Source of the DNA: Pseudomonadota bacterium
GTDB taxonomy: Bacteria; Pseudomonadota; Gammaproteobacteria; Burkholderiales; Thiobacillaceae
NCBI GenBank assembly: GCA_021802555.1
Contig: JAJZRU010000013.1
Coordinates: 17,010 to 81,009, forward strand
DNA: 64,000 nucleotides
Reading direction: 5' to 3'
How positions within the stretch are numbered: position 1 is the first letter of the stretch; the number at the start of each line of letters is the position of its first letter. Under the pieces are notes generated by a model. The model saw nothing but the letters and a program-made list of their open reading frames with translations. It was not told the DNA's origin and searched no databases. Below are positions 58,684 to 64,000 of this stretch, one piece after another. Made by a program: the position numbers and the translations under genes.

Positions 58684-60678
58684 ATGGACATCCAGCACTG
58701 GGTACATCTGTTCACCGCCTTCGTCTCCCTGCATCCGCAGTGGGCGGGCGCCATCGCCTTCCTCACGGCCATGGCGGAGGCCATCGCCCTAGTCGGCCTG
58801 CTGGTACCGGGCACTTCCATCCTCATCGGCATCGGCGCTTTGGTGGGCCTGGGGCATCTGCCGCTGTGGCCCATCCTGATCTGGGCCGCGCTCGGCGCCA
58901 TCGCCGGGGACGGCTTTTCCTACTGGCTGGGGCGCCGCTACCACCAGGCCTTGCGCACGCTTTGGCCCTTTTCGCGCCACCCGGAATGGCTGGGCCAGGG
59001 CGAGGCTTATTTCCAGGAAAAAGGCGCCATGAGCATCGTGCTGGGCAGGTTCCTCCCGGTGCTGCGTTCCGTCGTGCCAGCCGTAGCCGGCATGCTCAAC
59101 ATGCCTCCGCTGCGCTTCTACACCGTCAACATCCTGTCCGCCCTGTTGTGGTCCCCGGCGCACATCCTGCCGGGCGCACTAGCCGGCGCCGCCCTGGCGC
59201 GCCTGGGCGACGTCAGCGCGCGCCTGGTGGCGCTGCTGGTGGCGCTGCTGCTGCTCACCGTGCTGTTGGACAGCCTGCTGCGGCTGGCCTTCGCCTTCTC
59301 GCACCGGCTCTATGGCTGGGCCGCCGGGCCGCTGGGGCGCTGGGCACAGGGCCGCCCGGGCGCCTGGGCCGGCGTGGCACGCTGGCTCGCCGTGCCCGAT
59401 CTGGCGCCGGCGCGGCTGGCCGCCGTCGGCGCCCTGGCGCTGACCGCCTCGCTCACGCTGGTGGCCTGGCTTTCCCAAGCCGTGCTCAGCCGGCAAACCG
59501 TGGCCATGGATGCCGCCCTGAGCCACGCCACCGGCATATTGCGTACGCCCTGGACCGATGCCCTCATGCTGTCCTTCAGCGCCCTGGGCGACCCCGCGGT
59601 CACCGCGGGAGTGGCCGCGGTCGCGTTGCTCTGGCTGCTGCTGCATCGGCAATTCCGCGTGGCCGGGTATTTTCTCGGCGGCCTCGGCTTGGCCGGGCTG
59701 TTCGTGCTGCTGTTCAAGACCGGAGTCGACCTGCAACGCCCCAACGGCCTGGGTCTGGACGCCTTTCCCAGCGGGCACGCCACCTTCGCCGCCACCCTGT
59801 ACGGCATGGCCGGAAGCCTGCTGCTGCAAAGCCTGGGTTGGCGCCGCGCGCGCTTCTGGCTCGCGCCCCTCATGCTGCTGGTAGCGCTCATCGCCCTCGC
59901 GCGCGTTTATCTGCAAGCGCACTGGCCCAGCGACGTGCTCGCGGGGCTGGCATTCGGACTGGCGATGAGCGTCGCGCTGGGCCTGTTCATCGCACCGCGG
60001 CCCCCGCTCGCCATCCACCCGCGCGCCTTTGCCGGAACGGTGCTGGCCAGCCTGCTGCTGCTGGGCAGCTGGCACGTGCCCGCCACCCTGGGCGCGCGCC
60101 TTGCCGCCCTCAAGACGCAGCATGCCCACATCGCGGAGCTGGTCATGCCCTGGCGCGCCGGCGGCTGGCAAAGGCTGCCTTTTTATCGCATCGATCTGGT
60201 AGGAGAACGCGAGGAACCCATCCTGCTGCAATGGCGCGGCCGTCCGGCGGAGCTCGCCGCAGCGCTGGAACGCCTGGGCTGGCGCAAGCCGCCGAGCTGG
60301 AACACCTTCCATCCCGCCGCCCTGCTGCAAAGCGCGGGCGACGTCCTCGCCCTCCCCGTCCTGCCCATGCTCAACGACGGCAGAGCACCCAGCCTCACCC
60401 TCATCCGGCGCGCCGCGGTCGCGGGCAAGCCGGGGCGTCTGGTGCTGTATGCCTGGCCTTCCGGCTACGTCTCGGCGAACAGGCCCATACTCGTCGCCGC
60501 CCTGCGCTTCGAGCGCGCCTATCACCCCTGGCCCGGCGCCACATTGTTGCTGCCCGACGACGAACTGATGTGCGCCGGGGACGCCCTGCTGCTGGCCCTA
60601 CCGAATGCGCGCGCCGTCGGCCCCAAGCTGAGCGGCAAGGAAAGCATGTGCGGCGGGCGGCTGGTGCTGGCGGAATGA
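58684..60678 (+). CDS. DedA-PAP2-LssY fusion membrane protein
   Basis: A 664-aa protein with three modules. Residues 1-200 form a DedA/SNARE-associated domain (FLTAMAEAIALVGLLVPGTSIL, GDGFSYWLGRRYH, GRFLPVLRSVVPAVAGM). About 250-445 form a PAP2 phosphatase domain with its three motifs (KTGVDLQRP, FPSGHATFA, ARVYLQAHWPSDVLAG). About 475-664 resemble the LssY C-terminal domain (WQRLPFYRIDLVG, SWNTFHPAALLQ). DedA proteins act in lipid-carrier transport and PAP2 enzymes dephosphorylate lipid phosphates. The fusion could flip and dephosphorylate an undecaprenyl- or phosphatidyl-phosphate (inference). Confidence 0.9.
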   Translation: MDIQHWVHLFTAFVSLHPQWAGAIAFLTAMAEAIALVGLLVPGTSILIGIGALVGLGHLPLWPILIWAALGAIAGDGFSYWLGRRYHQALRTLWPFSRHPEWLGQGEAYFQEKGAMSIVLGRFLPVLRSVVPAVAGMLNMPPLRFYTVNILSALLWSPAHILPGALAGAALARLGDVSARLVALLVALLLLTVLLDSLLRLAFAFSHRLYGWAAGPLGRWAQGRPGAWAGVARWLAVPDLAPARLAAVGALALTASLTLVAWLSQAVLSRQTVAMDAALSHATGILRTPWTDALMLSFSALGDPAVTAGVAAVALLWLLLHRQFRVAGYFLGGLGLAGLFVLLFKTGVDLQRPNGLGLDAFPSGHATFAATLYGMAGSLLLQSLGWRRARFWLAPLMLLVALIALARVYLQAHWPSDVLAGLAFGLAMSVALGLFIAPRPPLAIHPRAFAGTVLASLLLLGSWHVPATLGARLAALKTQHAHIAELVMPWRAGGWQRLPFYRIDLVGEREEPILLQWRGRPAELAAALERLGWRKPPSWNTFHPAALLQSAGDVLALPVLPMLNDGRAPSLTLIRRAAVAGKPGRLVLYAWPSGYVSANRPILVAALRFERAYHPWPGATLLLPDDELMCAGDALLLALPNARAVGPKLSGKESMCGGRLVLAE

Positions 60679-61045
60679 GGAGTCCCATGCTGCCATGTTG
60701 CCATGCGGGAATTCCGATTGGGATGGAGCGTCGCCCGCCGGCCGCATGCAAGCTGCCGGTCTGCATAAGCTGTTAACGGACGGCTCCTCGGCCTTATGTG
60801 AAGCTTTCCATAAGGCCGACTTACGCCTATTCATGGATACCGCCGGCATGGCGGGCAAGTCCAACACGAGCCGGTGAGCACGGGCGCGGACACGAATGCC
60901 TGCGCTTGCTCGTGCCGCAGCGCGCTGGAGCATGCGCCGATTACTGCGGCCGAGGCGCATGATCCGCAGAGAGTCCAGCACCTGGATGGCGCTGCCGGGC
61001 GCCTGCTGAACAAATAGTCCTCAAGAATCTACCTCAGGAGTCATC
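60679..61045. other. intergenic region upstream of apt
   Basis: About 370 bases. It contains a perfect 9-bp hairpin GGCCTTATG / CATAAGGCC (60790-60798, 60809-60817) without a T-tract. A 47-codon GTG frame at 60874-61017 with a Cys-x-Cys-x-Cys motif shows no family I recognise and has no clear ribosome site. I do not call it a gene. Confidence 0.4.
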
Positions 61046-61573
61046 ATGCCGATCAAATCACGCATCCGTACCGTTCCCCACTATCCAAAGCAGGGCGTCA
61101 TGTTCCGCGATATCACTACTCTGCTCAAGGATCCGGTGGGCCTTCGCGTCACCATTCACGAACTGGTGAACCGCTACACGGGAATGAAAATCGACAAGGT
61201 GGCGGGTATCGAATCCCGCGGTTTTATCGTCGGCGCGCCCTTGGCGCACATGTTGGGCGCGGGCTTCGTGCCGGTACGCAAGAAAGGCAAGCTGCCGGCA
61301 GAGACCATCGGCCATGATTACGACCTGGAATATGGTACCGACCGTGTCGAAATCCACACCGATGCCATCGCTCCCGGCGAGCGAGTGCTTCTGGTGGACG
61401 ACCTCATTGCCACCGGCGGCACGGCGGAAGCGGCCGCCAGCCTCGTCAAGAAAATTGGTGGCGAAATCGTCGAATGCGCCTTCGTGATCGACCTTCCTGA
61501 CATTGGCGGCCGCCAGCGACTGGAAAAACACGGCTACAAGGTGTTCGCCCTGTGCGAATTCGAGGGAGACTGA
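61046..61573 (+). CDS. apt: adenine phosphoribosyltransferase
   Basis: Purine salvage enzyme making AMP from adenine and PRPP. The 175-aa product has [18 protein letters not shown] at the N terminus, [31 protein letters not shown], and the PRPP loop [13 protein letters not shown]. The ATG follows CTCAGGAG by seven bases. GC is slightly lower than in the core genes to its left, and it borders a toxin-antitoxin pair. Confidence 0.94.
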   Translation: MPIKSRIRTVPHYPKQGVMFRDITTLLKDPVGLRVTIHELVNRYTGMKIDKVAGIESRGFIVGAPLAHMLGAGFVPVRKKGKLPAETIGHDYDLEYGTDRVEIHTDAIAPGERVLLVDDLIATGGTAEAAASLVKKIGGEIVECAFVIDLPDIGGRQRLEKHGYKVFALCEFEGD

Positions 61574-61653
61574 ACATGACAAAGTTGGCGTCAACTAATG
61601 TGGAAACCCTGCGCTGGCGGGATGGGAAGCTGGAGATGATTGATCAGCCTCCG

Positions 61654-62181
61654 CTATCGGCCAGTTGCGTGGCTTTTCACAACATACCTGGACGCACGCC
61701 GCGCGGTCGATTCAAAGCAACGGGGATCGTAGAGCCATTTCCGAACAATCTTGGCAGTAATGCCGGAAGCGTCCCCATGCTCTGGGTTGATGAGCGCATT
61801 CTGTTCCTCGGGGACGACGATCGAGGGTACTTCGAGTATGGCGGACGCTTTGCCGGCTAGCCATTGATCTCCGTGCTGGATGCTGGCCATGCCGGCCGGC
61901 ACGGCGTCCCAACCCGAGGGTGCGGTGGCCGCGGTTATCACCTGCCTCGCCAGCCATACGGCATCCGGTATCTCGATCCGCACGAGATAGCGATTGAAAG
62001 GCAGACCTCCTTGGGAAAGATGGACAACGGTTTCCAACGCGGCCAGAGCAATCGACGTGGAACAATAGAGCATGGCGCGGCCGGCGCTGTTCCAGCGGCC
62101 GCCCGTGATCTTCGCTCCGCTTCCGGTCAGATCAACCGCGCGGTACGCCGGTGCCTCTGCGGCGATCCGCCAAACGATCAC
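61654..62181 (-). CDS. RES-domain toxin of a type II toxin-antitoxin pair
   Basis: A 175-aa RES-domain protein; characterised members degrade NAD+. The family pattern is clear: MIVWRIA, GGRWNSAGRAMLYCSTSIALAALETVVHL (conserved Arg and Glu) and VPSIVVPEEQNALINPEHGDASGI. It extends about 20 residues beyond the usual end. The start overlaps the antitoxin stop by four bases (ATGA), the standard xre-res order. GC is lower than in the chromosome around it, consistent with acquisition. Confidence 0.93.
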   Translation of the reverse strand: MIVWRIAAEAPAYRAVDLTGSGAKITGGRWNSAGRAMLYCSTSIALAALETVVHLSQGGLPFNRYLVRIEIPDAVWLARQVITAATAPSGWDAVPAGMASIQHGDQWLAGKASAILEVPSIVVPEEQNALINPEHGDASGITAKIVRKWLYDPRCFESTARRASRYVVKSHATGR

Positions 62182-62693
62182 GCATAGGCCCCGGATTGCA
62201 TCTTGGCCAACAGATTCGAGACGATCTCCTGGCCTGCCACGGTGTCCATGAATTCGCCAGGCCTCTTGTTGCTCAACGCAGGAGATGCCTCATCCAGCCA
62301 TCTGGCGACCCACGCAGCAGCATCAAACGATTTCGCATCTGCACCCGATTCGGCCACCATGACTTCGACTTGGCCTATCAACCTCTGCAAACCCAGGATC
62401 CGTTCCGACTGCTCGGGCGAAAATAATGCGTTGAGAGCGAGCTTCCGCTTGGTCGTCGACGCAGGCAAGCGCAGCATTTTGTAAATATGCTCCTGGGGCA
62501 GCCGCATGGCCTTGCTGGTGCGCACCAACTCCGTCGGCGAGATGCCCTTGCGTATGAAAGCGATACGCTCCATCAGGTCGGCTTGATACACCTGGGCGAA
62601 ATGGCTGGGCCTCAACGCCTTGGCCTGTCCAGTCTTTCTGCGGCTCGTCGCTCTTGCGGGCTTGCGTGGGGTTCTTTGCTCCGCGGTCAACAT
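62178..62693 (-). CDS. Xre/DUF2384-type antitoxin of the RES module
   Basis: A 171-aa partner with a basic N-terminal part, a helix-turn-helix-like middle (MERIAFIRKGISPTELVRTSKAMRLP) and a C-terminal MbcA/ParS/Xre toxin-binding domain (FSPEQSERILGLQRLIGQVEVMV...WLDEASPALSNKRPGEFMDT). The ATG at 62693 (MLTAEQRT) was chosen over the one 36 bases upstream, because the latter lies inside the 36-bp operator palindrome. Confidence 0.92.
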   Translation of the reverse strand: MLTAEQRTPRKPARATSRRKTGQAKALRPSHFAQVYQADLMERIAFIRKGISPTELVRTSKAMRLPQEHIYKMLRLPASTTKRKLALNALFSPEQSERILGLQRLIGQVEVMVAESGADAKSFDAAAWVARWLDEASPALSNKRPGEFMDTVAGQEIVSNLLAKMQSGAYA

Positions 62694-62697
62694 GGGT

Positions 62698-62753
62698 GTC
62701 TCCAATGAGACTAAATGTAGTCCCATTGGAGACTTTTCGTTGCGATTTGTCAA
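62698..62753 (-). promoter_or_regulatory. promoter and 36-bp palindromic operator of the Xre-RES module
   Basis: Arms of 16 bp at 62698-62713 and 62718-62733 are reverse complements at 15 of 16 positions around four bases (AATG). On the minus strand a consensus -35 TTGACA (plus 62748-62753) is followed after 17 bases by TCCAAT (62725-62730). The -10 and start site therefore lie in the palindrome, the expected layout for repression by the Xre antitoxin. Confidence 0.8.
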
Positions 62754-62823
62754 TCGCCGCGTTGCGTCCCGGACTGCAAGGTCTCGTGGGGTGACAGCTT
62801 GGGCCTGCCCGAAAGCCGGCCGG

Positions 62824-64000
62824 CTAAGCCGCCGCCTGGATGCGCAGCGCCTGCTCCACATCCACCGCGACGATGCGCGACACGCCGGGCTCCTGCATGG
62901 TCACGCCGGCGAGTTGGCGCGCCATCTCCATGGTGATGCGGTTGTGGGTGATGAAGACGAACTGGGTGTGCTCCGCCATGCGCCGCACCAGGTCGCAATA
63001 GCGCTGGGTGTTGCTGTCGTCGAGCGGCGCATCCACCTCGTCCAATAGGCAGAAGGGCGCCGGGTTGAGGCGGAAGAGCGAGAACACCAGGGACAGCGCG
63101 GTCATGGCCTTCTCGCCGCCGGACAGCACATGGATGGTGCTGTTCTTCTTGCCCGGCGGCTGGGCGGTGAGCTGCACGCCGGCATCGAGCAATTCCTCGC
63201 CGGTGAGCACCAGCTCGGCATGGCCGCCGCCGAACACCTGGGGGAACAGCTCGCCCAGATGGCCGTTCACGGTGTCGAACGTCTCCTTGAGGCGTTCGCG
63301 CGTCTCCTGGTCGATCTTGCGGATGGCCGCTTCCAGGGTCGCCACGGCTTCGCCCAGGTCGCGCTGCTGGTTGTCCAGATAAGTGCTGCGCTCCTGGGCC
63401 TGCTCCAGCTCCTGCAGCGCCGCCAGGTTGACCGCGCCCAGCGCGGCGATGGCCTGGCCCAGGCGGTCGATCTCGCCCTGCAGCGCAGAGGCGCGCGGCG
63501 GCGCGGCTTCATAACGCACCTTGAGCTTCTCTTCATCGGCCTGGGCCTGGCGCAGGTTCTCCTCCTGCTGGGATTCGATGAGCAGCCATTCCTGGTCTTT
63601 CAGGCGCAACTGCTCCATGCGCGCGCGCAAGGGCTCCAGGCCCTGCTCGCAGGCCAGGCGCTTCTCGTCCTCCTGGCGCAGGCGCTGGTTGATGCCCTCC
63701 AGCCGATTGCGCAATTCGCTCAAGGCGGTTTCGCGCGCCTGGCGCTGCGCCAGTGCGCCCTGCAAAGATTCTTCCAGCGGCGCCACCTCCAGCGTCGCCA
63801 GTTCGTCCTTCAGGATGGCGCGGCGCGTGCGTGCCGCCGCCACCTCGCGCGCCAGCGCTTCGAGGCCGGCGCCCAGTTCGGCGATCTTGCCCTGCCCGCT
63901 CTCGCGCAGGTAACGCGCCTCCTGCAGGCTGCGCTCCGCCTGGCGCTGCAGCTCGCGCGCCTCGGCCAGGGCGCGGTCGGCGATGTCGCGCGCCTGGCGC
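62824..64000 (-). CDS. smc: chromosome partition protein SMC (C-terminal part)
   Basis: The gene runs off the right edge; about the last 390 residues are visible. They comprise the returning coiled coil (Glu/Arg/Gln/Leu-rich) and the C-terminal ATPase half. That half has the ABC signature [19 protein letters not shown], Walker [15 protein letters not shown] and the His of the switch region ([14 protein letters not shown]). SMC organises and segregates the chromosome. The N-terminal Walker A half is outside the window. Confidence 0.97.
   Translation of the reverse strand, partial: RQARDIADRALAEARELQRQAERSLQEARYLRESGQGKIAELGAGLEALAREVAAARTRRAILKDELATLEVAPLEESLQGALAQRQARETALSELRNRLEGINQRLRQEDEKRLACEQGLEPLRARMEQLRLKDQEWLLIESQQEENLRQAQADEEKLKVRYEAAPPRASALQGEIDRLGQAIAALGAVNLAALQELEQAQERSTYLDNQQRDLGEAVATLEAAIRKIDQETRERLKETFDTVNGHLGELFPQVFGGGHAELVLTGEELLDAGVQLTAQPPGKKNSTIHVLSGGEKAMTALSLVFSLFRLNPAPFCLLDEVDAPLDDSNTQRYCDLVRRMAEHTQFVFITHNRITMEMARQLAGVTMQEPGVSRIVAVDVEQALRIQAAA

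Noticed and set aside
60874..61017. 47-codon GTG frame with a Cys-x-Cys-x-Cys motif upstream of apt
   Set aside because: No clear ribosome site, no family resemblance, and the length is expected by chance in GC-rich DNA.
61576..61860. 94-codon plus-strand frame directly after apt, with an ATG shortly after the apt stop
   Set aside because: Most of it lies antisense to the clearly conserved C-terminal half of the RES toxin, and its product resembles no family I know. Position after apt makes it tempting but two coding strands here are unlikely.

Overview
The window is a GC-rich (well over 60% by eye) stretch of a proteobacterial chromosome, most likely from a facultatively anaerobic or denitrifying betaproteobacterium. 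Pointers to this are an RibB fused to a degenerate RibA domain, a PEP-CTERM-type secreted protease, UbiUVT for oxygen-independent ubiquinone synthesis, NnrS, a class III ribonucleotide reductase, and the chromosomal order nagZ...uvrC-pgsA-tRNA-Gly-tRNA-Cys. The assignment rests on gene content only.

Layout. 1-5225 is a tight plus-strand operon: acpS tail, nagZ, CDF metal exporter, family 5 uracil-DNA glycosylase, tautomerase, uvrC, pgsA. It is followed by tRNA-Gly(GCC), a terminator and tRNA-Cys(GCA). Behind tRNA-Cys lie a 26-codon integrase stub and a HigB/HigA-like toxin-antitoxin pair. 6537-11521 holds glyA, a four-helix-bundle gene flanked by inverted heptad repeats, nrdR, ribD, ribE and ribBA. 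A secreted metalloprotease and an anaerobic ribonucleotide reductase operon with a paired NrdR box follow. In that operon the glycyl-radical tail is a separate 66-codon reading frame. Then come obgE, a TlpA-like thioredoxin and an outer-membrane protein (minus strand), a GlcG-like protein, and a minus-strand operon (flavin oxidoreductase, YhcC-like radical SAM, ubiU, ubiV, ubiT) next to nnrS, which has an FNR/Dnr-type box.

25905-38836 carries tamA-tamB, a DsrE-like periplasmic protein, darP, pmbA, prfC (whose start codon lies inside a small inverted-repeat element), pyrD and kup. 38837-41645 is a lower-GC remnant island: a helicase N-terminal fragment, an intact Fic protein and a deleted type III restriction endonuclease. 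The complete kdp potassium system follows on the minus strand (a 30-aa micro-ORF, kdpF, A, B, C, D, E), so Kup and Kdp flank the island. The last third contains purL-ppc (minus), galE, a cytochrome b561, a DedA-PAP2-LssY fusion protein, apt, a RES/Xre toxin-antitoxin pair under a 36-bp palindrome, and the C-terminal part of smc.

Most of the window is core metabolism and repair. Accessory insertions are small and mostly decayed: the tRNA-Cys junction, the helicase/Fic/Res island, the RES-Xre pair and short inverted-repeat elements. The most unusual observation is the NrdD split at a single in-frame TGA, with the radical glycine on a tiny downstream polypeptide.
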